Positions 12,141 through 24,502 of a stretch of 64,000 nt of DNA are shown piece by piece (within the stretch, counting starts at the first letter, position 1; every line of letters starts with the position of its first letter). The stretch is from assembly GCF_022539665.2 (NCBI RefSeq), contig NC_081340.1, positions 1,488,001 through 1,552,000 of the forward strand, read 5' to 3'. The DNA is from Daphnia carinata. Taxonomy: Eukaryota > Arthropoda > Branchiopoda > Diplostraca > Daphniidae. Both the position numbers and the translations under genes were made by a program. The notes beneath the pieces are model-generated. The model made no database searches. It had not been told where the DNA came from and was given only the letters and a program-made list of their open reading frames with translations.

Positions 12141-13517
12141 CAGGCTGGTCGCGAGGCAATATGTACTACTTAGTACATAATCGCGCCTACAGTTTTCTTT
12201 ATGGGGAAAGTGTGTGTTGTCGCCTCTAGGGCTTTGATTTGGTTGCTTTAATGGTTAAACCGTTAAAGTTAAACTAGTTAAACAAAAATGCGTGTAGCGC
12301 ATGTCTTAATTTTTTTCGAAGCGAATAACATGAATTAGGTTTATATAAATTTATATTTACAATATTATGATAATGTACATAAATACTACAATATAATAAA
12401 TACACATATATACAGTATATTACAAATTATACATATATATTTATACATACGTACAATTATATTTATATATTTATACATACAATTATAATATATATATTAC
12501 TATTATATGTATGTACAATAGTTATAGTAATTGAAATAAAGGAATATAAGAGAAACAATTTTTTAATTATTTGTCAGCAAAATTAATTATGATATTCGCT
12601 GATTTAATACATAAATAATATAAATATAATATAAATCGATAGCCCTTGGTAAGGGCTATCCATTTTTAGGTAATTGTAATCAATATTTTCAAATCGAAAA
12701 AATTTTAAGCGCAAAATGTGTTTTTGTTGTTTTTCGATCTAAGGTTCTAATGGACGCAACCGATAAAAATAAAAAAATAGATGTTACACTTAAACTCTTT
12801 CCTTTTCTGAAAATTTAACATAAATTTCATAGAATTAGATAGCTCTTGATAAGAGCTATCGATTGATGCAAAATTTGTCAATTTTAACTGTTTAGTTTCT
12901 TCATAAATAATTATTAAAGAATTTCATGATTTTAGAAAGGGGAGGGGGTGTGTGAAAAAGACGAAACTTTGCATTGATTGTTTGATGCTTAATCTTCGTC
13001 AAAACAGGAAACCATTATAATATTTTTGTTCCTGGTGATTCCAGGAACAAGTTATTCTAAACGTTTACTTTTAAGCTGCTATATTTAACCCCAAAAATTA
13101 CGTTTGAAAAAGTTGTTTTTGATAAACCATTATGGCGGCCATTTTTTTACCGCGCCAAGTTCAAATTTTAAAAAGTGTAAATAAGTGTAAAAATATTTAA
13201 TTATAAGTACATATTTACATTTTGTTTGTGTCTAGAAAATTTCAACATTCCGTCTTGTATTAAAAATTAAGTAAGATAATTTAAACAAATTTATTTCATG
13301 GGTTCTCATTTAATTTACAATTTTAGGGTTCTTTTTCCACATATCCGCGTAGAAAACCACGTTTTATCGCGACTTCCGCGTGGAAAAACTCCAAGCAGAC
13401 AATATTAAAAAAAAAAAAACAATTGACTAACGCCCTGCGCGTTTGTCATTTACCCCATAAGAAAAAGTGCATCTGCAACTATGTACTACTTAGTACATAT
13501 GTACTGAGACCATGTTG
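12141..13517 (+). mobile_element. 1.4 kb AT-rich element, copy 2 (direct tandem duplicate)
   Basis: This copy is collinear with copy 1 at a spacing of 1,419 bp and differs by scattered substitutions and small indels. The left flank, both internal hairpins, the string TTCCTGGTGATTCCAGGAA and the terminal ATGTACTACTTAGTACATA are retained. The head-to-tail order suggests tandem duplication, or nested insertion of one element beside another, rather than two independent insertions. No open frame worth reporting is present. Confidence 0.6.
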
Positions 13518-14530
13518 TGTATTTTATAATTAAATCTAGATTGAATGAGGACTGGGTCACTGTGTGGATACGCTACCTACCGTTATCCTAAAAAACCTTG
13601 GCTTGCTTGACTTGTTGAACAACAATTGCCTATCCATTTGGATCGTTTAGAGACACAAACAAAAGCTTCTGATTGGTTACGCTTACTTTTGACTATTGTA
13701 ATAAATGTCCAATCAACTATACAACTTAAAGGAAACTAAAACACTGATATCAATTTTCGTGGAAAATGTAAAAAGCAAACATTTCCAGGCAATATGAGAT
13801 AATCATAGCAACAACAATAATCATGAAAGAACGCCAGACGCATAAGAAAGATTTAGGTTATTTTCACGTTTGCAGTTGGTTTGTCAGCTATCAAAACTTG
13901 TGTCATAATGCGGTACGGATTTCACAATTATTTCTTCGTTGTGCCGTACTTACTCATTATTGTGTACTCGCTGATGCGATAACTAAAGAACAGGGAAAAA
14001 ATTTGGTGGTTTCGCTCATAGTCTACTAGGTAGACTGATGGGCCGCCTATGGGCGCTCCTGCCAGTGTTAGCTTCACGTGCCAAATTGCTTATCCTAACC
14101 CTGAAGGCCAGCTTAAGTTAAACCATGACTTTAACTCTGAGGGTCTTATGACTGAGGCTGGGATGATGATTACGGTTGTAGTCACCACGAGCCCCACTCC
14201 TGTATGAATTCTTCTCCCTTCATACACGATGTCTCCCCATCCAGGTATGGCTGCGATCATGAGCCATCGAGTTACCAGCAAGAGTTCCAAAACCGTTCTG
14301 TTCTGATCGCGCGATGAATTGTGAAGTAGTTGTTGAAGTATCTGGATTGAGGCATATCCATGATGAAGTTGAATATCTACGTAGTTCGATGAGATGAGAT
14401 GTCCGAAGAGATGTTGAGCGATGTCCGTTGCGATGTTTGATGGCGTAATATGTAAGGATACAATGGCTGCATACGGGAAGGGGAAGGAGAAGGACATGGA
14501 TGATGGAAGGAATAGCATGTAAGAATGCAG
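13518..14530. other. Gene-free stretch
   Basis: Only short overlapping open frames are present, none with a recognisable domain or splice partner. The composition becomes less AT-biased than in the preceding element. Dispersed repeat material probably continues into the SINE-like fragment. Confidence 0.45.
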
Positions 14531-14539
14531 TTTGGAAAT

Positions 14540-14625
14540 TGGAGGTGGCGGGAATCGAACATGGGGAAACTGATTGCAAGGAAATGGCAATAGCCACTGT
14601 GCCAGGACCGCACATCGCAACCAAA
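14540..14625 (-). mobile_element. tRNA-derived SINE-like fragment
   Basis: The minus strand carries an A-box-like TGGCACAGTGGCTA (14604-14591) and a near-consensus B box GTTCGATTCCC (14560-14550), about 30 bp apart as in tRNA-derived pol III promoters. Stem pairing is too poor for a working tRNA, and the body continues into non-tRNA sequence. A second, weaker tRNA-like patch with GGTTCGAATTTTG lies on the plus strand near 14730. This is best read as an old SINE head. Confidence 0.45.
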
Positions 14626-14909
14626 ACTTTCTTCGCAGGTCATCTGTTCAAATACCTTCAGTATGGCCTCGGTAAATTCTTAAGCCTAGCGCCGTGCTAT
14701 AGTGCGCGATTCCCATGCCAAATTACGAAGGTTCGAATTTTGTTGTTTGGAAACATTTTTAAAGCGGTTTTTTAATCATCATTTCGAAGTTGGTTAAGCG
14801 ACAGAAATTTTATTTTTCGAAGCAACAGAAATACAATAAAAGAGCGCCATTTATTAAAATATTTAAAACTTCCTTCACAATGGTGGTAAAATAATAACAC
14901 TACGAAGGC

Positions 14910-16124
14910 TCACTTATCCTGAAATTCAGGCTTACGCTTCTCGCCGAAACTTTGCAAACCCTCTTGCGTGTCGTAAAGCTGCAAATTGTTCATCATTACG
15001 CTCTCTCCCTCTCTATGTATTTACAAAACTTTAATGAGAACAACTACGACCATTTTAAAATTTTGTCACCTACTTGTAAGCCTCCATGATATTATTCATT
15101 TTGATCTGACGTTGCAGAAATTGCTTTCCCAAACGGATTACAGGTAAGCTCTTTTCGCGAATACTTTCAATTACTTTTTGCGTTTCACTTTCTACAACCA
15201 TTTCAATTAGATTTTTAGTGACAAATCAATTGAAAAACAGGAAAAAACAGACATCAAAAGTGGTGTACCAACCTAATTGTTCGGCCTTGACAACTCTACT
15301 AACTAGACCAGCCTTCAAAGCTTCATCAGCTGATATAGGGAGTCCAGTATAAAGCATATATGAAGCTAATTTCATTGGGATGGATCTGGCAACAGCAACA
15401 CCAGGTGTTGAGCAAAAGAGACCCAAATTGACACCCGGTGTGGAAAATGTGGAATGGCTGCTTGCTACTACAATGTCACACATGGCTACCAGTTGGCAAC
15501 CTGCAGCTGCAGCTATTCCGTCAACCTTGAAAGATCTGCAAAACTATTAGTGCACTTTTGGTGTTATCAATTGGTTTTACCTTTGCCACAACGGGGACAG
15601 GACACTCAAGCAAGAGTTTCATTAGGCTAGTACACGTTGAAAAAACCAGACCATGATGAGTTTGAGGTATGTCTTTCGTCTACCACACGAAAATTCACTG
15701 TGAATGTTGTTTAAAAATATAGTGGTATAGTATCATAAGAATACCAACTCTTTCAAGTTGTGGCCAGCTGAGAAGACTTTTCCAGTAGAAGACAGTAACA
15801 CACAACGGGAGTCTTTGGCTTCATTGACCATCTTGAAAGTTGTATGAAGTTCATTCAACATCTCAAGTGAAAGGGCATTCCTATTTGACGGGTTATGATA
15901 AAAGAGTATTAAACAGTAGCAGGTTAATAAATGCCTGTACTACATGATGCAAATATTAACCTTGTGCTAGGGGAGTCAAGTTGTACATTATAAACCCCAT
16001 TTTGATTTGCGAACTTTATGAGCTTGAAAGGTTCCAGCTGGGTTGCGGCACTAGATGAGAAACCTTTTTTAAAAGAATGAAGGCCTTTGATTTGTGAAAA
16101 TTTCCTATAAACTGTCATAGCCAT
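14910..16124 (-). CDS. ECHDC3: Enoyl-CoA hydratase domain-containing protein 3, mitochondrial
   Basis: Six minus-strand exons (16124-15961, 15880-15745, 15679-15581, 15525-15273, 15191-15074, 15000-14910) encode 286 residues. All junction phases close. The N-terminus MAMTVYRKFSQ...GFSSSAATQ looks like a mitochondrial presequence. The crotonase core shows the first oxyanion-hole segment (FSAGHNLKEL) and the second (VDGIAAAAGCQLVAMCDIVV), then FSTPGVNLGLFCSTPGVAVAR, which is diagnostic of ECHDC3 among crotonases. The C-terminus is QSFGEKRKPEFQ. The catalytic acidic residues of true enoyl-CoA hydratase are not obvious, as in ECHDC3 elsewhere, so the exact reaction is uncertain; the vertebrate gene is linked to lipid and insulin metabolism. 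The gene is divergent from the BMP gene, whose start is about 520 bp away. Confidence 0.93.
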
Positions 16125-16642
16125 CTTTGTTTATATTAAGCGGAAAAAGGTAAGACGAATTGTATGTGGTTGGGATGTCGGCTGATCCTCACTTCCCACC
16201 AAGTAAACCGTGCGGTACAATACGTGCCAAAGTTTTCCATGTTAAAATTCCTTCTTGTTTTCTAGGCAGAGTTTCTAAATTTTGCAACTCAGCATCCGGT
16301 ACTGTTCTATCCTGAATGGTAATATTTTTGTCCAAATTATTTCAAAAAAATAGCTTTATTTTCTTCAAAGTAAGAAGTATCGTATCTGCGGGTGTAGGAT
16401 AGGACTGTGAATAGTTATCATTTCGTACTCTAATTTTAATAATATAAAAAAACCTGAACACTTTTGTATTTATGTTCTATATGGCAACCACCCCAAATAC
16501 CTGGAGGCTATTTGAATTCCAACAAAATTGGGATCGTCTTCGCTCTTTAGCCATCACGCCTTGATGTGCAGGTGTGCTTGTCCGGCACTAGGCTTTGTTC
16601 CAAGTTTTTACTCTTGTTTGTCTGGTTTGTCAAACACGTTAT

Positions 16643-18746
16643 ATGCATGCAGTTATGATGCAGGATTTAGTATTTCCTTTTCTGTTTGTTGCATCTTGTA
16701 CTGCCTTATCTGGATTTTATTACGATAACGGTGTTGATCAAACAGTGGTTCATCAGCATTTGAACAAACGAGAGAAGAAAGAAATGCAAAGTGAAATACT
16801 TCATTTGCTGGGTCTCCAGCACCGTCCTCGCCCTGTTTTAATGGTACACTCTAGAAGAAAACTTCAGGTGGATGATAATCTCAGCTCTGCCCCACGCTTT
16901 TTAATTGATGTTTACCAATCTCTAACTGAAGAAGATTCAGGAGAGCTTAAACTAACTCCTGATCTAATTGAGAAAGAGTTCAATGTTTCAGATTCAGATG
17001 TACACTCTATGGATGAAGCTGATGTTATTATGAGCTTTGTTAATCGGGGTAATAAGTTTATTTTACAGTTTGATGTATTTGTTGTAAAATTATTTATTTT
17101 GTGAATAGGACAACACTTACATGGAATAAGGCATCATCACAGCTTTGGCAGGTTATGGTTTGATCTGTCTGAAGTTCCAGCACCAACCACAGTTATTTCA
17201 GCTGAACTACGATTGTATATTAATTTGACCATGGTTCATGAAAACATTGACCCTACAGAACTGGAAGAGGCTGATAACCATATAGAAAGCCAACAATTTA
17301 CCATTACTGTATATGAGATTGACTTAGAAGATACATTGATCTATATTGATCAAATGGAAATTGATAGCCATCAAGAAGGTTGGGTTGCATTTAATGTATC
17401 ACTACCTCTTAAGAATTGGTTACAGAGACCTGAAGAAAATTTTGGGCTTCAGTTGGTCTGCCGCTCGTCTACCACAGGTTTTATCCGATAAAATGTAAAT
17501 TACATGCCATTTCATTTGTTTATAGCTCGAATTTTTATACGTAGGCCGCCAAGCATCTGCTAGAGAAGTTGGATTAGTAGGATCCCACGGCCATGACAAA
17601 TTACAGCCTTTTATGGTAGCCTTTTTTCGCTCTGTGTTGCCCGCCATCCCCAAACAGCCTGGCCAACAGGTACAGATCCTGCAAAAAGAATTGGCTGATA
17701 ATGAAGATGAGGACGACAATGAAGTTTCAAAGAGAAGTACCCGAATACGTAGACAAACTCCCAATAATAACAGAAAGCGAAGCAAAGATTCAGAAGAATT
17801 TGGAGGCTGGAACCCATATGCAGGTAAAAGAGGATTCGAATTTTAAAAATTTGTGGTCGATTTTTGGCTTATTTTACCTTATTAGATTTAGATGCAAGAT
17901 TGTCAAGGCGTAGTTGTCAAAAAAAGAACCTTTACGTCAGTTTCCGAGATCTGGGATGGCAGGTATATCCGATTTGATATTTTTTCAAATAGTAATAATC
18001 TTAAACGAGCTTCGAAGTGTCTGTAAATTTCCTGGGGAAAATCGACTAAGTTATTGACATAGAGAGGGTAACAGGGCGCATATTTTTTAGTGGAAAAAGA
18101 ATGGTTTATGGAATAGGCAAACTTAAGAGAGCGCATGTGTGCCATCTTTGGAGGATAAGCAAGTATAGAATTTTCTAGTTCAAATTCGGTAGTTATTCGA
18201 GCTTCTTGCAAGTTCTGATGAAAACAATTCCTACGCTGGAATATGCATCGCTATCGTCTGCTGAATTTCTTTAATTATTACCTTATATTCTATTATTAAT
18301 TATATCTTTTGGAGACTGTCTTTTATTAATGGAAAGAATATTTGATGTAAGTTACTACTTACTGCTGTCATTTCTTAATTGATATTGTACTCTGAAGGTC
18401 TAATCAAATCATTGCTGGAAGATTGTGGTTGTAAACGCTAAGAAAAATTCATTGGTCTAATTTTTAAAAAAAAATTTCTTTTTAGGATTGGATTATCGCC
18501 CCTGATGGATACGCAGCTTCCTATTGCAATGGCGAGTGTTCATTTCCACTGAATGCTCACATGAATGCGTCAAATCATGCTATAGTTCAAACTTTGGTTC
18601 ATCTGATGAATCCGTACCGTGTGCCAAAGCCTTGTTGCGCACCCATTAAACTATCTTCTATTTCGGTCCTCTATTTTGACGATAACTCAAACGTAATCTT
18701 GAAGAAATATCGGAACATGGTGGTTAAATCATGTGGCTGTCACTAA
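16643..18746 (+). CDS. gbb: BMP5/6/7/8-type TGF-beta ligand (60A / glass bottom boat)
   Basis: Five exons (16643-17048, 17109-17477, 17545-17823, 17886-17962, 18486-18746) encode 463 residues. A hydrophobic N-terminal signal ([16 protein letters not shown]) leads into the prodomain, with [16 protein letters not shown] and [13 protein letters not shown] typical of the 60A/BMP5-8 subgroup. A dibasic furin-type site (NNRKRS) precedes the mature domain, which has [19 protein letters not shown], the [17 protein letters not shown] helix and the terminal KSCGCH. All seven cystine-knot cysteines appear present. The secreted dimer should signal through type I/II receptors to Smad1/5/9, in growth and at the neuromuscular junction. 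Among in-frame ATGs at 16643, 16655 and 16658, the first is taken; any of them gives a good signal peptide. Intron 4 (17963-18485) is unusually long for this window. Confidence 0.95.
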
Positions 18747-19474
18747 ACTATTTAACCTGTTTCTCGAAATGTTTATGTTTAAATAATCATCCGCCAACGT
18801 ATATTTTATTTTCAGTGTGCTTTTCTTTGCGTCGCGACATTGTAAATATCTCTGTGCAATTAATATGTTTTCAAATTAACATCATAAATAAATGCTTTGT
18901 CCGCCGAACTTTTTCTTAGCAAACGATTTGCCTGGTAACTTAGTAAAGGAAAGAAATGAAAGCGCAACTTACTGTCTTATAGAAGGAGTGATTCCCATCC
19001 TTTATACCTATCTACAGAAAAGATGACTTCTGCTATTCCTCTTTCGCTATTTTCCACACTTTAAGCTCATTGTGCTTTCTGTTGTCTAGGCAAGAAGCAG
19101 TTTCCGCATAGTAGTCGCGGCAGTCCAGCACTGTTATTTACTAATCTCATCAAAATTGGAAGGCGGTTTACGACAAGCCTGAGATCCGCCGTTGTTCTTT
19201 CCGCACAGTATTTCCTATATTGAGCACTCTCGCCCCGTCTTTGCGTTCCCACAATTTACGGGTACCCGATTTAGTTTTCATTTCAATCACTAAATAAGAA
19301 TGGCTTGCATCTCGTAAAAAATTTGCTCCATGACAATTTTAGTTTGCAATTTGGCATAGTACTGAATTGTTTTTCAAAAATTTCCTTCGAAGTTAAAGTT
19401 TATTGTTTAAGTAGGGTAATAAATGTTACGTGCATTCCCTTTTTGCGTTCTAAGGTAAAATTTTGTGTTGTAGA
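18747..19474. other. Intergenic stretch between the BMP and RBM33-like genes
   Basis: It contains the BMP 3' UTR, with AATAAA-like signals near 18880, and the upstream region of the next gene. Open frames here are short and unsupported. Confidence 0.45.
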
Positions 19475-22331
19475 ATGGAGGATCAACTAGAGGAGAAGGA
19501 TGTACTCGAAATGGGAACCTGGAACACTGAATACGATATCGCAGAAGAAGAAGAAGAAAGGCTTCTTGAAGAAGATGAAATAACAGAAAGAAAGCCTGGA
19601 TTTCTCTATGAAAGTGAACCAAATTTTTCTGACACTGAATTTGAAACTCATGAACTTGAAGAGGATATTTTAGATTTGGGACTTAATGAAGACATAATTG
19701 AGTATGAAGAAGTTACAGCAAGTGGCCAAGAAACTAATAAAGAACTAAAAACAAACATACCACAACCTCAGCAAGGACAGCAAGCATCATCAACCAGTCA
19801 AACTGCCATAGTTGGGAGCATAACTACAAATCAAAGTTATCAAAAACGGTGTATTGTGAAAAGTGGACAACCAACAAGCTCCTATAAAAATTTGAACTTT
19901 AAGCGTCAACCCAATTTTCCTATACCTGTCCAGATGCGGAGTGTGCCTCCCACCAGGATGAGTTCTCCTGGATTTTATAATCAGAGGCCACTTTTTGATG
20001 GCCCAAATAGACCATTGATAGGAAGAGCTCCATCAGTCATGGATTACCATGGACCTCGAAGTGGATTTCCAAGACATTCAATGCCAATCAACTGTGAGCC
20101 ATTGTTTGTTCAAGATTTTCACCATGGATTTCCACCACAAAGGTTTCAGCGATACCCAATTAAGGATCACCACTTAGTTAATCATCACCCTTTCATGGAA
20201 TATGATAGGAACAATGGTGTCAATAGACTATTCATAAATCCTCATTATCAAGGTTCTGTAACAGTCCAAAATGGTTGCCCTAATCGGGTCACTCCTTTGG
20301 CAGAGCCCAGGTTAAACTTTTCACATTCTGACAACGCACCACCACGAATCGCGTTTCAAGCTCGTCATCAACGTCCCCCTCCTGGTCCAAGTTTACCGAA
20401 TACTTCAAGACCTCCATCGTTTTCGCCTATGCGATTTATGCAGCCTCCTCAGTCCAATATTCCTCCGCCTCGATTGAATGGGCCGATTGATCAAATGTCA
20501 CCCCCTCGTTTCAAACCTGCCCAACCGCAGAATTTAATGGATATGATACTACCGGCTCCCTTCGGCGATGGGCCTTTACGAGCTCCGTACCATCCTGAGC
20601 ACCAACGTACCCAAAGATTTCGGTTTAACTCCTTTGACCCTCCTCATTCATACGACCCTATACAAACCGTGCGTTTCTTGACGCCACTTTCGGCAGCATC
20701 TAAACGTCCTGCTGCAACCGAAGTGCCCGTGAGTGCGCCAGTAAAACAACTGCGACTCGGACCGACAGGCAATATACAAGTTGTGCGTACTTTTGCCCAG
20801 CGTAGTGGTCCGCTTAACTCGGCAGCTCCCTCAACCGTAGCAAATGCGTTACCTTCAGCAACCGCTCCTCTCACGCAGATTCCTCCTCCAAATATGAGGG
20901 CTCCGCATCTTCCAACGTCTATCAGGAAACCTCCGCCACCTGCAATAAATGCTCCTTCGTCCTATACCAGTCATACCAACGACTGGCTCCACCCCTTCGA
21001 CACCTCAAGCTTCTGTCTTGCCTACACCAGTTGTATCCGAATCGTCTCCAGCTAGTGCAAGCACTAATGTCGTCAATACCACTGAAGATATTTCTCCAGA
21101 AATGAAAGAGTAGGCTCTTCAAAAATTTAATTGGATTTCAAAAAGTGTATAATTTGATTTTTGTTTTTTCTCCGAAAAGTTATCTTGAAAAGATGGAAGA
21201 ACAAAGAAAGAAGCGTGAAGAAGTACTAAAAATGAAAGAGGAAAGGAGACGTCAGAAGTTGGCATCTATGGCTGGTAAAGATGATATTTCACCTGTAACA
21301 ACCCCGACGCAACCTGCAAAGAATTTACCTGGTAAATAAATGATAAATAATTTGCCAGAATTATTGATTTGAATTACCGTTTTCTTAGCCAATCCATCGT
21401 CCACCGTGTCACCGACAACAAAAGTCCCCGATACCAACAAGCAACCTAACACAAATATAAATCCATCTCCATTTTCGAGGTTGGATGGAGTTCCATCGAA
21501 CCCGTCAACAGCAGACCAGACAATCAAGGAGAACAGTGTCTCCCCCACTTTGTAAGTATCCACAGTTTATTTTTATTTCTAACTGGTTGATTTCGATAGA
21601 AATGCTCGCTAAAACCATGGCATATTCTTAATGTCGGCTGTTTTACTACAGACGAAAAACGGTGTTAGTTAAGCCTACACCGACAGTGCAGACTTCTGTT
21701 CGCGCAATCCCCCAAGCTGCCGTTGGAGTTAACCGGCGGTATAAAATCATCATCGTTAAAAATAAAAGTGGGAAAATCCTCGAAAAAAGAAGAGTATTAG
21801 TTTGCATTTAATATTAATACTTTCAATTTTCGTTTCCGAAGTTTCTCATTAAATGGATTCATTTTCGTGATTGATCTAGGTTCCAATTGATGAGCCCCCA
21901 CCTGGTAGTAATCATGAAAGCCCTTTTAGTCAGGTGATTCCCACCTCTCTACCTTCCTCGTTACCTCAGCATTCGGTAATTTTTTTAACAAAAGATTCAT
22001 AACAGTCATTAATAGCAAGCTGATTCATGATCTTTCGTATTTAAGACCCGCATCAGTGAAACGGTAACCATCGAAAATTTAAATACAAATGCCACCGAAG
22101 AATACGTGTGGAAATTGTGTCAGACGTTTGGATCTGTTCAAGTACGTTGAGATAAAATAAAACATAATAGAAAATCTTCAAAATAATATTTCTCACTTTT
22201 TGTTTCTGCTTTAGGAGGTTTACCCTAAGTTGCAGGAAGGCAAAGCTATCGTGCGATTCTCTTCTTCTGCCGGAGCCAAAAATTTTCTTACTAACCACAA
22301 CACTCCTGGGATCTGTGTGCGTTTCCTGTGA
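19475..22331 (+). CDS. RBM33-like RNA-binding protein, with an apparent frameshift
   Basis: Seven exons (19475-21109, 21180-21331, 21389-21551, 21652-21793, 21880-21975, 22046-22141, 22215-22331). The protein has an acidic N-terminus (MEDQLEEKDVLEMGTW then poly-Glu), a long Pro/Arg/His-rich middle, a basic coiled coil (YLEKMEEQRKKREEVLKMK) and a C-terminal RRM with ETVTIENLNTNATEE as the first strand and EGKAIVRFSSSAGAKNF holding RNP1. That order resembles animal RBM33, but the identification is tentative. In the Pro-rich part, near 20957-20975, the frame changes by one base. The upstream frame then runs to a stop at 21055, while another frame continues as PVIPTTGSTPSTPQ to the 21109 donor. 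This is either an assembly error or a real frameshift allele. Confidence 0.65.
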
Positions 22332-22621
22332 TCTGTTTCAATGAAGCTTTTCGTTCTATTGGCGTCACAAACTTTCTCCGTGTTAATAGAAGACATGTTA
22401 AGTGTCTTCCATCACTTCACCTCTGCTTTGGTGTTTCAACGGTGTGCTGTCGATTATCGAATTAGTTGCTCGTTGACATTGACATCAGCAAATCAAGAAA
22501 TCAACCTTTGTTTTGTGTTAAGAAAAAAATATATAAAACTGAACTTTATTTTTCAGATTCATTAGACTTCTTTTTTTTTTCTAATCGCGTTCTGTATTGA
22601 TGGATTTCCATTTTCATAGTT

Positions 22622-22875
22622 GAGGGTAACGCCAATCCAGAAGAAATCGACATGTTGTGGGAATTGAGCAAACAAATAGAAGGTCATACTAATTGCGCTC
22701 TGAGAGATCGGGGCGGCCTGGCCCGTTCAAGGTCTCATCCATCACTTCCGCCCCGAGATCGAAGCCCGAATGAAGAGTTTTGCCGAACGCCAGCACTGTC
22801 AAAAGGTTACTGGCAAAAAAATTGTAAAAAAAAAACGGGAAAAAGTAGAAGCTGTTTTAGAAACCACAGGCTCAT
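22622..22875 (+). pseudogene. NDUFV1 (complex I 51-kDa) C-terminal fragment, frameshifted
   Basis: After an acceptor-like TTTCATAG, the frame reads [23 protein letters not shown], the conserved C-terminal part of NDUFV1. A single inserted C after ALRD then shifts the frame, and the continuation [19 protein letters not shown] is found in another frame. The usual ICALGD is altered (N and R replace I or T and G). No upstream NDUFV1 exons, flavin or iron-sulphur ligands are found nearby. The preserved intron edge points to a partial genomic duplication rather than a retrocopy. Confidence 0.8.
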
Positions 22876-24502
22876 AACTATTGAACAACGGCTATGGTTC
22901 AGTAACATAAGAATGTCTTGATTGAAGAAAAAAATATCATCAATGTAAATGTCAATTTAGGACAGATACAATATAATTAATGGAACTGCCTGATGCTTTG
23001 GTGCATTCTCTCATAGTCGGGTGAAATATATCATACTGGTTGATTATGCAGTGCATGAATGAAAATCAAAGCTTCTACCATGGCATAAAAGTTAAGAGGT
23101 ACTACGATTACTTCTATTCCGTCAAAATGTTGTTATCGGTTTCGTCGAGCTGCAGTTTCTCGCTTTATCAGCAACAAGGCATTTGGTGTCCTAATGTGTA
23201 AATATCGCATTTCTTTAAAGAATAATAACAGGTTTTCCAGAATATTCTTCCATCACAAGATAATTGTACACTTTCAACCTAGTAATTTTCCCATTTTGGT
23301 TGTTGCCATTGGCTAATTGTTCAGTTATCAATAATCCTGTATGCATAACCACGGATGTAAGAAAGCAAACAAAAACTTAAAGGTGAAATGGTTGTGTTGA
23401 CCTCAAATGTAGAGCTGAAGGTGGTGCTGGAGATCTCTACAATGTGTCGCTTGTCGAAGAATTAGGTCACTGGCGGTCAGCTTGTCACTGGCCCATCCCT
23501 TCCGGGATCTTTTCTGTTTATCTGCTACTTATCATTCATGCCGGAGGGATGATGTACTAGTTTACATGTATCTCTTTTGGTAAACAATAGATTGAATAGC
23601 TCTTCAAGCGGAAAACCAAATTTAATAAAAACGTTAAATTATTTTACACAACAAACCGAACTAACTGTCATCATTTTCCTTATTAAATGCATGAAAACAA
23701 AAGTTATTTTTTAAGTGCACCGGTTACAAGACGCTCAAGTTGCAATAAAATCACAAATATAAACATTTTCACTGACGAAATAATGATAATAATAATAAAG
23801 TTAGTTTTCCCATTGAAATACGAGGTTAGTTGAAGTGGGCGAATCTCTACAGGTATTCGCACAGCAACAATATTCGCAGAGATAATCGTACGCTTCCTAA
23901 AGAAGCTCCTTTTTCAAACATAGAAACAAGGGGTTCTGCAACATTTAGCCGTAAGGTCACCGATCTCATTAATTCATGTCATACTTGTTTGACCAGTTTA
24001 ACTTTATTTGCTTTTTTTTCGTACATTTTTCTCTTCGTTGCAAAAGGGCACGTGTACCGTTAGACCTAGATAGCAACGGCGCTGTTTATTGCAGTTCAAA
24101 TTAGCATCTTCTTCTACGATTATTTTAAAGTGCAAGATAATTCTCTTCAGATTTATTTTTAAATTACAATGATTGTTAGGAATATACTACTTTCACAATC
24201 GGTGTTAAAGGGGGGATGAATTATAAAGAGCGCATCGAAATTTCCTGGGTCACACACTGCACGTGCCCAGGTCAACCAGTTTTCCCAAGCAGGTATACGT
24301 CAGGATTGCATAAAAGGACGGACTGTTCGTTCTTCTCAATCAGTCTGCTTCGCTTGCTCGACAGCCATATCGTGAGGACGCAGCAAGTTGAGACGGTAAA
24401 ACGCATCCTTTGTTTACTCCAAAGCATTTCTTAATCACTTTCTTCTTTTATTCGACAGTGTGTGTTGTGTTATTTAAGTTAAAATAAGTAGGACTGGTTA
24501 AA
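22876..24502. other. Intergenic region upstream of the chitinase
   Basis: AT-rich, with short open frames only. The last 200 bp hold a clear core promoter (see 24309-24344) and probably a 5' UTR with an intron or leader before the ATG at 24503. Confidence 0.45.
24309..24344 (+). promoter_or_regulatory. TATA-like box and arthropod initiator of the chitinase gene
   Basis: GCATAAAAGG is followed, about 31 bases from its T to the expected start A, by TCAGTC, the arthropod initiator consensus TCAGTY. The spacing is that of a focused pol II promoter. The predicted start is near 24342, 161 bp before the ATG. Confidence 0.6.

Noticed and set aside
14500-14775. A functional tRNA gene near 14550-14605
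   Set aside because: A and B boxes are present, but the acceptor and anticodon stems do not pair; a SINE head fits better.
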